DNA of 64,000 nucleotides from Chamaelirium japonicum (GCA_947650365.1 OX393549.1:96263514-96327513), one strand, 5' to 3'; shown: positions 38,427 to 48,935, numbered from the stretch's first letter. Made by a program: numbers and translations. The notes: generated by a model from the letters alone, not told the origin.

Positions 38427-39870
38427 GATCTGGGGGAGTGAGGATAAGGATGATTCCTAGATGGAGGCAGCAATGAAAGCTTCTAAGCAAACTCTGTAAA
38501 CTGATGAGGAGGCAAGGTGACAGTGAGCGGCAACTATGAGAGGTTCGACTATTGAGCATAGAGGCGCATCTGGAGTCGGTGGATCTAGACCATCTACTAG
38601 CATTGGCAGGGGTATTGGATCATCACAAGGCTTTGGCAGATCTTTACGTCGTGTCCCCAGGTCACGACCCCGTGGGAGGGACAAGGATGTACATTTGTCG
38701 GGGGGGGGCCTAGGCCGAGAGTAGTAGATCCGGTTGACCCAATGACTTGTAAGAGACTGTCATCTACACAATCTAGTATTAAAATTGCATTGACTGGGAT
38801 GCAAAAGAAGGCAAAGAAGATTGTGATGAACCAATGGCTTGTAGGAGACCGTCTTCTACACAACCTGGTAGCAAAGCTGCATTGACTGAGATGCAAAAGA
38901 AGGCAAAGGAGATTGTCATGAAGGCAACATGAAAAAAATTTCTACACAATCGGATTCCGCCGTATGTTGCATCGTCACCGTACCTGCAAGCCATGTTTGA
39001 TGCAGTGGCGAGTGCTTGTCCTGGTATCCCGGCCCCTACGCCATCTGATATAAGACATACATGTGTCCAGTATGAGTACAATGAGGCATTGGAATGGGTT
39101 AACAGCTTTAAGAATTGTTGAAAAAAAAGAGGAAGTACTATTATATGTGATGGGTGGACAAGCATCAACCAAAGTTTGAATAATGTTCTTGTGTATTCAT
39201 CTTCTGGAACAGTTTTCCTGAAGTCTATCAATGCGACAGACAAAGTGAAGAATGTTGACTACCTGCATACATTAATGAATGAAGTTGTCGAGCAGGTAGG
39301 TAAACAATGTGGTCCAATCGTGACAGATAACGAGACCACTTATATGGCTGCAGGAATGAAATTGATGCCGACTAGGCCGCATATGTCCCCTTGTGCAGCC
39401 CATTGCTTGGACTTGATAATTGAAGGCATTGGGAAAAAGCCGCGGGTGTCAAAAGTGATTGCAAAGCCAAGGAAAATTATAGCGTTCATCTACACCCATA
39501 ACTGTGTCATTGCATTAATGAAGGCCTACACAGATGGCCATAAACTGCTAAGGCCAGACATAACTAGATTTGCGACAAACTATATTGCCTTAGAAAGCTT
39601 GTAGAAGTACAAAATTGGTTTACAACAAATGTTTCTCTCTCCAAAATGGCAAGCATCAAAATATGGGAGGATTACAGAAGACCCAACAGCTGATGTAGAA
39701 GGGATAGTATGAAAAAATAAATTCTGGGATCATGTGAAGGATATTTGTGATATTGTCGAGCCACTACTCTTTGTCTTTCGGCTAGTTGACGGTGACGAGA
39801 GTCCGACAATGTGAGATATATATGAGGCAATAGACAGAGCCAAGTTCCATTCTCCGGCAGCTGGCCACTG

Positions 39871-40499
39871 ATGTCGTCAAGATTTTACTTTTTAATAGTT
39901 ATTACTTATTTTGAAAGTTTTAAAATAACTTTTGTGTTAATCAAAATTTTTATATTTAACTCAAATTTTACTCCAAACCAAACAAGATTTCTTGGAGTAT
40001 TAAAATACCAAACTATATGGACACTTAAATAAAATGAATACTTCACTCATTACCGACCGGTAGTTGCAATGAAATCCAAAAAATCCTTAGACATGCACAC
40101 AAAAAGTTTTGAATTTTCAAATGGATATTTGCAAAGGAATATGTAGTGAAATTGAACTCTCATCCAGTATTATAACTGAGAGATAACTTATTAAATCTAT
40201 ATAAAAGCATAAGGCCAACACCATAGGGTCCATTTAAAAATTTAATAAGAAAAAAGAGGAAATGATCATGATGAAGACATATAAACCAATGATTCAGACA
40301 AGTACATACATAACAACTGTATGTATGCACAGGACACAAAAAAATACTGTAAGTATACCATCAAGTTATCGGAACCTCAAGAAATGGAATTCATGCTTAT
40401 ATTCTAATAAAGTTGCAAATTCAAAGTAAACTACCCATAGCCTATATTACCACAACAATTGAGTTCATAACATAAACATCATTGACTTTGGAACCATAC
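39871..40499. other. Intron sequence next to exon 8
   Basis: AT-rich, without recognisable elements. Confidence 0.5.
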
Positions 40500-40578
40500 C
40501 TGCATGCTAGGTATCTTCTGAGGCCAGATTATTCTATCTTTTGTGTCATTGACATAGGACTCTACCAGAGACGTATAT
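40500..40578 (-). CDS. NRPC2: NRPC2 exon 8 of those visible
   Basis: Its first base completes the second lysine of MKK from exon 7. It then reads YTSLVESYVN and DTKDRIIWPQKIPSMQ, matching the NRPC2 stretch KYxAVxQKYxNxTADRIxxPQ. The acceptor is CCAG and the donor CAG|GTATGG in phase 0. This is the last exon before the 16.9-kb intron. It is less conserved than its neighbours, as in other plants. Confidence 0.9.
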
Positions 40579-40665
40579 CTGGTGGAAACTCACAATAAGT
40601 ACAAAAATAATCATAAAAATGATAGTCTTTTGATTCCACAAGCTTTCAGAAGTAAAATGTAGTAC

Positions 40666-40805
40666 TTTTTCATTGTAATGCATCGACCAAATCCACGATC
40701 AAGGGATGACTTGTTCATGACAATTGCATCCTCAATATCATAACCACTGTAACTCATTACAGCAACAGTTGCATTCTGCCCAGCTCCAAGCTTATCGTAT
40801 CCAAC
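40666..40805 (-). CDS. NRPC2: NRPC2 exon 7 of those visible (hybrid-binding motif)
   Basis: It encodes [20 protein letters not shown] and continues with [20 protein letters not shown], the hallmark hybrid-binding motif of RPC2. The GYDIEDA wording (rather than GYNQEDS of Pol II) supports Pol III. The acceptor is TCAG. The donor is AAAAA|GTACTA, two bases into a lysine codon. All expected residues are present. Confidence 0.96.
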
Positions 40806-40878
40806 CTGACAATGATATGTTACTAGCAAGAGTTGTAAGTTGTAGCAGGGATACACCATCAAATGAGACTATACAAAC

Positions 40879-40956
40879 CAGCTCGATAACTTTCGTTGTC
40901 AGGAGGGGGCGCTGAGGGTATACTAGCAGATAGAGCAAGGTGTCCGCTCGTAAAAG
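40879..40956 (-). CDS. NRPC2: NRPC2 exon 6 of those visible
   Basis: It encodes LLRADTLLYLLVYPQRPLLT followed by TKVIEL, matching the NRPC2 block RMDTLLYLLVYPQRPLLTTxTIEL. It opens after the acceptor AACAG in phase 0 and ends at a GTTTGT donor. With exon 5 ending at its GC donor the joined reading keeps the family length exactly (YN-L-L-L-RADTL against YNQLNRMDTL), although the glutamine and methionine are replaced. Confidence 0.92.
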
Positions 40957-41559
40957 CTGTTAAAACATTAAGATAACAAGCTTAAAATAGTCCTAGAATG
41001 TTTTTAAAAAAGGCAGATATTAAAAATAATAATAATAAATATGTCCCGATATATGGTCAAAAATAAGAAAAACAGATCATCGCCATATAGTTAAAGAACA
41101 AGTAATTTTTCACCAGAGCATGGATCAGCTAAATCAGAACTTAATATAACGCTTGAATATTAACATTCTTTACAGCTCAGTAGAAATTTTGATTTGCAAC
41201 TATCACGATCAAAATTATGTCTATAATAGGAAAATTGTAGAACTCTGTCTATGAAATAACCATTTATCTAATATTTTTATCAAATAAACAAAAAACTCCG
41301 GCATCAGAAAGGAACTTACAAATACATACAGATAAAATAATCAAATATGCCACTAATCAGAAAGATATATCCAGACCAATGCACTGTTTCAGCTTATTAA
41401 ATCCGACTGGATGAACAGAATTTTCTTCAGTACTGATAATTGTTGTAGTAGTGCTGAGAACATCAATCGAACACATTTTGATGGAAATTAAAATCAAAAC
41501 AACATACCTTACCATTATTTTTATACGAATACAATAAAATCACTATCAAAGTCACTTGC
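40957..41559 (-). other. NRPC2: NRPC2 intron with probable GC-AG ends (603 bp)
   Basis: The donor side reads CTG|GCAAGT and the acceptor AACAG. Apart from C in place of T, the donor agrees with consensus at +3 to +6, as known GC donors usually do. A GT at +5/+6 would shift the frame unless a different acceptor were also used, and would lose two residues. Confidence 0.75.
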
Positions 41560-41604
41560 CAGATTATAACCAATGCTTCCCATAGCTTGCCTTCCCATAG
41601 CACA
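41560..41604 (-). CDS. NRPC2: NRPC2 exon 5 of those visible (15 codons)
   Basis: A mini-exon reading CAMGRQAMGSIGYNL, matching CAMGKQAMGNIAYNQ of NRPC2. The acceptor is CATAG. The end is set by a GC donor (CTG|GCAAGT). The final leucine replaces a glutamine conserved from yeast to plants in the YNQ motif. Confidence 0.88.
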
Positions 41605-41658
41605 CTATGGCACACAAAAATATTAGCCTTATGATGTAAAGATAGGATCCCTTAATCA

Positions 41659-41865
<207 letters not shown>

Positions 41866-41958
41866 CTATTGGTGATATAATTTGTTAGTATGCAAAGCAT
41901 GAATTGGTATTTATGATATAAAAAAAGTATAGATTTATCAAAAGGATATGTTACTAAC

Positions 41959-42039
41959 CAAAGCATTGTTTTCTTCATTAACATCAAGATACTCAACCAA
42001 TCCCTCACGTAAACAATCAGCAAATGTTCGAACTCCATC
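41959..42039 (-). CDS. NRPC2: NRPC2 exon 3 of those visible
   Basis: It encodes DGVRTFADCLREG and LVEYLDVNEENNAL, the Rpb2_5-type segment with the conserved EYLDxNEEN motif. The acceptor is AAAG and the donor TTG|GTTAGT, both phase 0. The neighbouring introns are 84 and 93 bp. Confidence 0.95.
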
Positions 42040-42123
42040 CTTTAATAAAGATTATTTTAGTATAAGAGCAAATAAAATATTGTAATGGAAGTACACCAGA
42101 ACTAGAACATCACAAACACAAAC

Positions 42124-42228
42124 CCTCAATTCTTGCATGTGATGTTCCTTAATCCGTGATACGCCCTTGTCAGCAATTACAAGCGGTCGACAAACACGAC
42201 CCCCATCCGAGGCCAGATATACACAATG
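42124..42228 (-). CDS. NRPC2: NRPC2 exon 2 of those visible
   Basis: It encodes CVYLASDGGRVCRPLVIAD followed by KGVSRIKEHHMQELR, the continuation of the external-2 domain, with the RVCRPL motif conserved in all Pol III second subunits. It starts after CAAAG in phase 0 and joins exon 1 (ending FVNERQ), which lies 21.7 kb away. The donor is AGG|GTTTGT. Confidence 0.95.
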
Positions 42229-42476
42229 CTTTGAATATCGAATAAAATGTTATTAGTTAAATACAATATGCATAATAAAGGGAAAACGATATTGTAAAGG
42301 AAATTAAGTAGCCTTGAATAATTCTTTCAATGCCAGCATTAACAACAAATAACATTGACCATGCACAATATTGCATACATGAATTAATGCATTTGCTTAA
42401 AAAACAAGCTTCAAAATCCAACATGCATATCATCATAGAGGGGGAAAGTAAATCTTGATTGGATATTGATGCCAGA

Positions 42477-42481
42477 GCATC
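42477..42481 (-). repeat. Target-site duplication GCATC, left copy
   Basis: GCATC is repeated at 45080-45084 after the other LTR. Confidence 0.9.
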
Positions 42482-43183
42482 TGATGCAGGCGCCAATAAG
42501 GCACACTACAATCCTGAACCCTTTTAGGGTTTTCTTTGGTCAATGGCTAGGGTTTAGTTATCAATATAGCGCAATAAGCCTCAAAGGACAGCAAACAAAG
42601 TTATCTCACGCAGTTCTAAAATTCTATGCCGTCGACATTAAGCAGGATTAAGATTTAAACAATAGAAACACAATATTATCACAAAAACATATTTCAGCAT
42701 ATAAAAGGATTAATTCGCAGCAGTAAATATTGAAATAAAACAGTAGGCTTGCATCAGATTTTCATAAAGAAAAGGGCTACGGATGCCCACATAGCCCTAA
42801 TTGAAGCCCAATTGATGCCACATCATCAAATTTAAGTTATTTTGCTATCTAACCGTCGGTTTCGAGACATAATCTCGTCCGTCGGTACCCCGCAAACACA
42901 CGCACCCATAATTTTATTAATATCATGCTGAAACTCACCCGAGAAGACCCGGATTCAATCCGAAAAGCCCTCGGATGAGATCATGGACATCCCCCATGAA
43001 CTGGGCAAGAACAGAAATAAAACTAAATGCTGAAATAAGGCCAAAAACATGGAAAAGTGGCCAAAAACTGAAATAACGGCTAACAAGTCCCAAACGAATG
43101 ATGTCATCCAAGCATAAAAATAAAAATGACAGTAACTAAATATCTCTGGTGATGATCTGATGATGCTGATCAGGTCTTCATCA
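42482..43183 (-). repeat. E3 LTR, downstream copy (702 bp)
   Basis: Plus-strand TGATGCAGG...CTTCATCA, matching 44378-45079. Confidence 0.93.
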
Positions 43184-44205
43184 ATCGCTTCCGCTGCGAA
43201 AAACTCGTCCTCGAGTTTACGCCGGAAGACATCGCCGGTAGCAGGAGGGAGACCACCACCGTGAGAATGTCGCTGTGTCTGGATCTGATGATGAATTCCC
43301 AACAAGTGATGTCTCGGGCAGTCAACAACCTCTGGGCCCCTCGCGAAGAGAGTGCTGGCGTCGAGCGAGGGCCAGAAGGTACTGAAGTACATTAACAGAA
43401 GCACACGAGCAGTAGGTGGTCGGTCAGTCCCAACAAAGTCAAAACGCGCAAGTGGCTCAGCTGTCTGAAACTCCCCAACTGGCTCTGACTGTAGCTGTGA
43501 TGGAAGCTCCACGGAAGACGGAGGCTCCACGGGTGTCTCTGCTGTAGAAAGAACTGCAAGTGGAGGTGTCTCCTCTGTAAGCTCTGTGAAAGGTAGGAGA
43601 GACCTCTCTATAGTCAATACTGGAGGAAGGGGCTCCTCTGTAGGCACTGCTGCAGGTGGAAGGAACTCCTCTGGAGTCACTGAAGGAGGAGGTGGCACCT
43701 CTGTAGGCACTGGAGAAGGTGGAAGGAACTCCTCTGGAGTCGCTGACAGAAGAGGTGGCTCCTCCGTAGGCATCGGACAAGGAAGCTCCACAGGAGGTGG
43801 ATGCTCCTCAGGTGGTGCCGCTGGTGGAACCGGGTGCCCCACAGGAGGTGGAGGCTCTGCTGGAGGTGGTGGCCTGCTGTATCTGGCAAACCTCTGGTTC
43901 TGCTTCTCTCTCCATGCCAACTCATCCTCAATATCATCAAGTAAGAGTTGGGTTTCAATATATCTGATTTTCAACTTTGGCACTGAAGGACTCCGTAAAA
44001 TCCATTGAACAAAAGGTTTCGAAGATAGATCCATGTCATGGGCTTGATCTTGAATCAAAGAGGAGTAGCGATGTTCCATCGGAGATCTAGGGAAAAGGGT
44101 AGGACATGGCCCTAAAGATTTATATAGCTTGACAAATTCCTTATAGGTGTGGGTATCTAGTGGGTCAAGCGAATAATGATGGGATCGGACGCGACGATAG
44201 GACAT
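42955..44205 (-). CDS. Proline-rich open frame of E3 (about 416 codons)
   Basis: From MSYRRVRSHHYSL it runs through an N-terminal part resembling a weak gag-like helical region, then a long repeat-like Pro/Glu/Val stretch with recurring 'PTEEPP' and 'TPEEFLPP' units, then HHLLGIHHQ and EDEFFAAEA motifs close to those at the end of the E1 internal region, and continues into the LTR. No catalytic domain. Function unknown. Confidence 0.6.
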   Translation of the reverse strand: MSYRRVRSHHYSLDPLDTHTYKEFVKLYKSLGPCPTLFPRSPMEHRYSSLIQDQAHDMDLSSKPFVQWILRSPSVPKLKIRYIETQLLLDDIEDELAWREKQNQRFARYSRPPPPAEPPPPVGHPVPPAAPPEEHPPPVELPCPMPTEEPPLLSATPEEFLPPSPVPTEVPPPPSVTPEEFLPPAAVPTEEPLPPVLTIERSLLPFTELTEETPPLAVLSTAETPVEPPSSVELPSQLQSEPVGEFQTAEPLARFDFVGTDRPPTARVLLLMYFSTFWPSLDASTLFARGPEVVDCPRHHLLGIHHQIQTQRHSHGGGLPPATGDVFRRKLEDEFFAAEAIDEDLISIIRSSPEIFSYCHFYFYAWMTSFVWDLLAVISVFGHFSMFLALFQHLVLFLFLPSSWGMSMISSEGFSD

Positions 44206-44362
44206 GGCGTCAGATACACGATGCAATCCTAACGCTAGATGTAAACCTAACACTAGATGCAAATCAAGCACGCAAGACGATGACCTATGCAAAATCAGCA
44301 AAGAAAAGATTAGGGTTTGCTGAAATTCAGCACTCAAAAGAAACCCGAACAGGTTCTTTCGA

Positions 44363-44374
44363 GCTCTGATACCA
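44363..44374 (-). other. E3 primer-binding site
   Basis: Reverse complement TGGTATCAGAGC, three bases from the LTR on the minus strand. Confidence 0.9.
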
Positions 44375-44377
44375 ACT

Positions 44378-45079
44378 TGATGCAGGCGCCAATAAGGCAC
44401 ACTACAATCCTGAACCCTTTTAGGGTTTTCTTTGGTCAATGGCTAGGGTTTAGTTATCAATATAGCGCAATAAGCCTCAAAGGACAGCAAACAAAGTTAT
44501 CTCACGCAGTTCTAAAATTCTATGCCGTCGACATTAAGCAGGATTAAGATTTAAACAATAGAAACACAATATTATCACAAAAACATATTTCAGCATATAA
44601 AAGGATTAATTCGCAGCAGTAAATATTGAAATAAAACAGTAGGCTTGCATCAGATTTTCATAAAGAAAAGGGCTACGGATGCCCACATAGCCCTAATTGA
44701 AGCCCAATTGATGCCACATCATCAAATTTAAGTTATTTTGCTATCTAACCGTCGGTTTCGAGACATAATCTCGTCCGTCGGTACCCCGCAAACACACGCA
44801 CCCATAATTTTATTAATATCATGCTGAAACTCACCCGAGAAGACCCGGATTCAATCCGAAAAGCCCTCGGATGAGATCATGGACATCCCCCATGAACTGG
44901 GCAAGAACAGAAATAAAACTAAATGCTGAAATAAGGCCAAAAACATGGAAAAGTGGCCAAAAACTGAAATAACGGCTAACAAGTCCCAAACGAATGATGT
45001 CATCCAAGCATAAAAATAAAAATGACAGTAACTAAATATCTCTGGTGATGATCTGATGATGCTGATCAGGTCTTCATCA
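44378..45079 (-). repeat. E3 LTR, upstream copy (702 bp)
   Basis: Pairs with 42482-43183. The GCATC duplication follows at 45080. Confidence 0.93.
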
Positions 45080-45084
45080 GCATC

Positions 45085-45390
45085 TCCTGGTCAATAGAAA
45101 TCATTAGCAAAACGACACTTAGGTCCAAAATGTTGAACTAATTGGGCCAATGCTGTTATGTCTTTAATGAGTCAAGTTCAGTCATATTAAGTATGTTTAG
45201 TGTTTTGGAGGGTTAGTTCTTTACTATGAAGCATGGCTACTGTGAGACCATATCGTACCAGATACTCGATATTCATTGGATACACGAGGATACGCATCTG
45301 ATACTTTTCATGCGCATCCCAATTTCACATTTTATAAATGGATACACGTGATGCGTATCCGATATACTTTCATTCGCACAACTAGATAGA
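45085..45390. other. Intron sequence with repeated ATACGCATC words
   Basis: The stretch 45240-45370 repeats 'gatacgcatc/gatacacg' words, possibly a decayed small transposon. No ends found. Confidence 0.35.
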
Positions 45391-45399
45391 TTAAATATA

Positions 45400-45942
45400 G
45401 GAAAAATCGAACTTTGACCCCCTGAGGTTTATGCTTATTAGGCTGTCCCCACGAGGTTTCTTAAATTACACCTTACTCCCTACTGATCATGTTTTTTGGC
45501 TTAAAACTTACTAAAAACATGACTTGTCTAAAGACAAACACATAATAAAAGGTACTTTATACTTTTTTGCATGATATAAAAATAAAATAATACTTAAAAC
45601 TTAACATTCTACTAACGAAACTCAATTTTATGAATTGTTTTATCATATGATAGTATGCAAAATGTATGGCATAGGCTTTTATTATATCTTCGCCTTTAGA
45701 CTATTGGAGTCTTTTTTGTCCTTTATATTAATTATGACAAGTTTAAGGACTTCATTGTTATTTGGCTTTTATTAATAATATAAAAGGGATTAGGGATCTC
45801 AAAAACCCTAATCCAATTTTGCTGTTCTACTTAGACAAGCCAAGTTTTTAGCAAGTTTTAAACCAAAAAACATGATCGATTGGGGGCAAAGTGTAATTTA
45901 AGAAACCTCAGAGAGTGTAAGGGGTCAAATTGTAATTTTCCC
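45400..45942. mobile_element. Mutator-like MITE (543 bp)
   Basis: Long inverted repeats: the left side has 'ttgaccccctgaggttt' and 'gaggtttcttaaattacac', and the reversed right side has the same words (GGGAAAATTACAATTTGACCC, CTGAGGTTTCTTAAATTACA, then GATCATGTTTTTTGG on both). The flanking 9-mers TTAAATATA and TAAAATATA match at eight positions, the spacing expected for MULEs. Confidence 0.8.
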
Positions 45943-46027
45943 TAAAATATAAGTTCCTTGCTATTTCTCGAACAAGTTTTTTTTCTTAACAAACAAAGAT
46001 GAATAAAGTAGATTATTAATTTGCAAC

Positions 46028-47361
46028 GTTGATGTAGTACCAAGGTTCGAAATTTTTATTTCGGTCAATATTTTAACACTCTGGATATGGAAATATTTCG
46101 TGGAAATATTTCGATAGTGTGGAAATATTATGATTTTATATAAATGGTGGAAATATTGATTTTTTTTTTAATTGAATTTTTTAGTGAATCTCTGGATAGT
46201 CATAAACCAAGTATACATACACCATTTGGAACACTCAGATAATATTTTTACCCCATCTAGAACTGTAGAGCTTCACAAAACATGTATTCTGTATTTGAGT
46301 CTGTGAGTTTTGTGTAGTCTTCTTTGGTCCTGTTTTGATCTATGTTTTTCAAATGGTTTTAAACTTTTTTGTGATTAAAAATATTTTCCAAATAAAGATT
46401 AGTTGATTGTTAAAATAATGCTTCAAACGATTTTGAAAATGAACTTAAAACAAGAAAGTTGTGCAAGTTTGAAATCGTGCAAAAATTATGCTGAAATATG
46501 AAACACTATTTTTTTACTAAAGACTGGAAAAAAGATTTTTTATAAAGAAAAGTTTCTATTCAATCAAAATTTCCCTTGACGGACCATTATTTTCTAGATG
46601 TACTTGTAGCTTTACATCTTGTGGAATTTTGAGCTAAAAAGGAGTTGATTTAACCACTTTTCTTAACATAGAAATTTTATGAGAAACCAAAAGAACAGTT
46701 TTCTCCTACTAAAACTGAAAGTATACCTTTTGATTCACTTGGTTTTTTATTTTTTTGATATTTTTATTGAAATCAAATAACTTGTTATTATATGTAAATA
46801 AATTACTGAGAACCAGGCCCCTAGTCTTCTTTCAAAACCAGGCAGTCCTAGAATTTCGGTGCCAAAAACTCAAAAGTTCTCAAAATTTCACGAAATTTCA
46901 ACGAAATTTATGTCTCTTTGTCTTTTGGTACGATAAATCGTGATATTTCGCGCCGACAAAAATATCGTGCGAAATATCGCGATATTCCTGTGAATCCCAT
47001 TCCGTTCGATATAGTATATGGAATTTTGTATCAAGGTTTGGCTAAACCGCGATATTTCGTGATTTATTTCTAGATTGTGATCCTTGTGCAGTACCAATGG
47101 GCTCTTGGCTTGGTGGTACTTCCTCTCTCCGATGTTGGAGAGGTTCCCTGTTCGACTCCCAATATTGACACCGTGGAGCAAACTTTCCCTCAAGATCGTT
47201 GTGGCTTGTTTGCATGTGCGAATCCTGGGCGCTGATGTCATGTTCACGGAATTATGGAACTGCCCCACCACGTTTCGATCATCAAACCTCCTTGAGCCCT
47301 TGCTCTAGCACAGTCCCCTGACTGCTTGGTAGGTTCTGCCAAAAAAAAAGGTTGATGTAGT
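46028..47361 (+). mobile_element. tRNA-type SINE with its target duplications (body 47093-47349)
   Basis: The body has an A-box-like TGGCTTGGTGG and a B-box-like GTTCGACTC about 40 bp apart, a weak tRNA-unrelated part, and an A-tail at 47341-47349. The 11-bp duplication GTTGATGTAGT lies before it (46028-46038) and after the tail (47351-47361). The left duplication is separated from the body by a hAT element that landed at the very junction. Strand follows the A-tail. Confidence 0.75.
46041..47086. mobile_element. Non-autonomous hAT element, family CAAGGTTC-B (1,046 bp)
   Basis: Inverted relative to its relative at 37485-38426, with the same 'gacactctggatatggaaatattt' and 'aaatatcgcgat' regions. 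The left end CAAGGTTCGAAATTTTT and reversed right end CAAGGATCACAATC are inverted repeats. The 8-bp flanks TGTAGTAC and TGCAGTAC match at seven positions. Confidence 0.85.
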
Positions 47362-47583
47362 TGGGATACTTCAATATGTGCTTTATTGTTGTTTTTGGAA
47401 TAAGTAGTTTTATTTATGATGGAAATAGGTTGATGGTTAATGTTGAGCTATAATCTTGATGCCCACTAAGATGGACATAGTGAACTTTCTAGAATTTGTT
47501 ATTTATATGTTGGAAAAAATAAAATTTTGTATATTCATTTACTAACATATCCTCGACGTTTCGTATCCTTTTTTTTCAAGAAT

Positions 47584-47724
47584 TGTTATTAATGTATACA
47601 TCGGGTCGGGTTTCATATACACTCGGGTCAGGTTTCATGTGTATTGATGTATAGATATATTGGGCTTGAGTCCCTTAATAAAGAGCATTCTATTCTCTCC
47701 AAACCCTAGCCGTCATCTCCTAAC
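47584..47724 (+). repeat. Copia left LTR (about 141 bp)
   Basis: TGTTA...CTAACA, similar to 57563-57710, and followed by TGGTATCAGAGC (47725-47736). Confidence 0.85.
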
Positions 47725-48935
47725 ATGGTATCAGAGCTCAAGGGTTTCCCCTTCTGCGACGGTGATGACGGCCTCCCTTCGGATCTGATCTCCGGTTGCT
47801 CCCTCCGGCTCCGATCGATCGGTAGCTCCTTTCCAGCCTCCCTCCCTTCACCTGTAGCCCCCTGCCGTCATGCTCCCGGTCTCTCTTCACAAGCCGCCCC
47901 ACCTGCCGTCACCCGCAACCCGCCGCCCTCTCCCTGTCTTCACCCGCCACGCGCAACTCCCCCGGTCACCTTCACCCACCGCCCCCCCTGCCGTCACCCA
48001 CAGCCCGCAGCACCCAACTTCACCCGCAGCACCCCCCGATCTCCCTCTCCAACCCTTGATCCTCAGCCATAGCGTCCTCTCCTGCGCCTTCTGTCGTCAC
48101 CATCTCTCCACCGCTGAAGGCGGTCACCTTTCAGCTGACCTCGACCAACGACTAGCCTGATTGGTCGCTCACCATCGAGGCTGCGCTCTCCAGTCGCGAT
48201 CTTTGGGGTCACATCACCAGTGACGACCTGCTTCCTGTTGCCTCCTGTGGTTCCTCCTTGGTCACCAATAGCGATGATTCAAGCGCTTCTCTTCTACTGC
48301 TACTGTTGCTGCTACCACGGCAGCCCTCACGTGGCATCGCCATGACATCGGTATCTTCGACGACATACTTCGATCGGTTCGACCCACTGGGGCATATTGT
48401 AGAAAAAACTGTTGATGACATCCAGACCAATCTTCTGGACTCCGTTGCTCGTCCGCTCTTTGCTCCCATTTGTCGCCTTCCTCCGACGCGTGCGATGTGG
48501 GATTATCTCCGGGACCGGCTTTTCCCTCGCGACGGTGCACGCCGGCATCAGCTTATCTGTGACTCGCAGTCCACTCGTCAGGGAGAGCGCACGATTCAGG
48601 ATTTCTTCAGCCTAATGAGTGCCTACTGGCATGAACTGGATTAAATGATTCCCGAGCGGTGTGTTTGCCCCCGCTTCAGGGATTCCAGCGCTACCTTGAC
48701 AAGGGCCACCTTCACCAGTTCCTCGTGGCGCTTCGGACAGACTTCACTCTCATCGCTGCTCAGCTCCTACAGCATGAGCCACTCCCTCGACTATAGGATG
48801 CCTTGCTCGCCTTTATGGATGAGGAGGCTCGCCTTCAGACTCAGAGTACTCGTCCTCCTCGACTTGTCTCTGGATCCGACAGCGTCCTGGCAGCCAGATT
48901 CTCCGACGAGCCTGTATTTTGTCATTACTGCAAAT

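Larger units (their letters stand above)
35119..39870 (+). mobile_element. Old hAT transposon with BED and DUF659 transposase domains, carrying later insertions
   Basis: The left end CAAGGATTAAAATATCTACC followed by 'ggtacaaacc' resembles the ends of the hAT element at 50908-55107. From 37207 the translation gives a BED finger (KCKYCAKVLNRGITRLKEHL). After an inserted element, the DUF659 part follows: WTSINQSLNNVLVYSS, KSINATDKVKN, GPIVTDNETTYMAAG, CAAHCLDLIIEGIGK, ITRFATNYIALES, and FWDHVKDICDIVEPLLFVFR near 39730-39780. The hATC dimerisation domain and the right end are not visible. Several stops make it non-functional. A solo LTR (35927-37115) and a hAT element (37485-38426) sit within it. 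The left boundary is inferred. Confidence 0.65.
42482..45079 (-). mobile_element. Young short non-autonomous LTR retrotransposon (element E3), minus strand
   Basis: Two 702-bp LTRs that appear identical enclose 1,194 bp. On the minus strand the left LTR ends GCGCCTGCATCA, then AGT, then the tRNA-Met primer-binding site, exactly as in E1. A 5-bp duplication, GCATC, flanks it. The single frame has no protease, polymerase or integrase. At 2.6 kb it is a TR-GAG/TRIM-like passenger element. It lies in the same orientation as NRPC2. Confidence 0.92.

Noticed and set aside
47095-47165. A real tRNA gene
   Set aside because: A-box and B-box words are present, but no cloverleaf with an anticodon arm can be drawn. 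The A-tail and long target duplication show a SINE.
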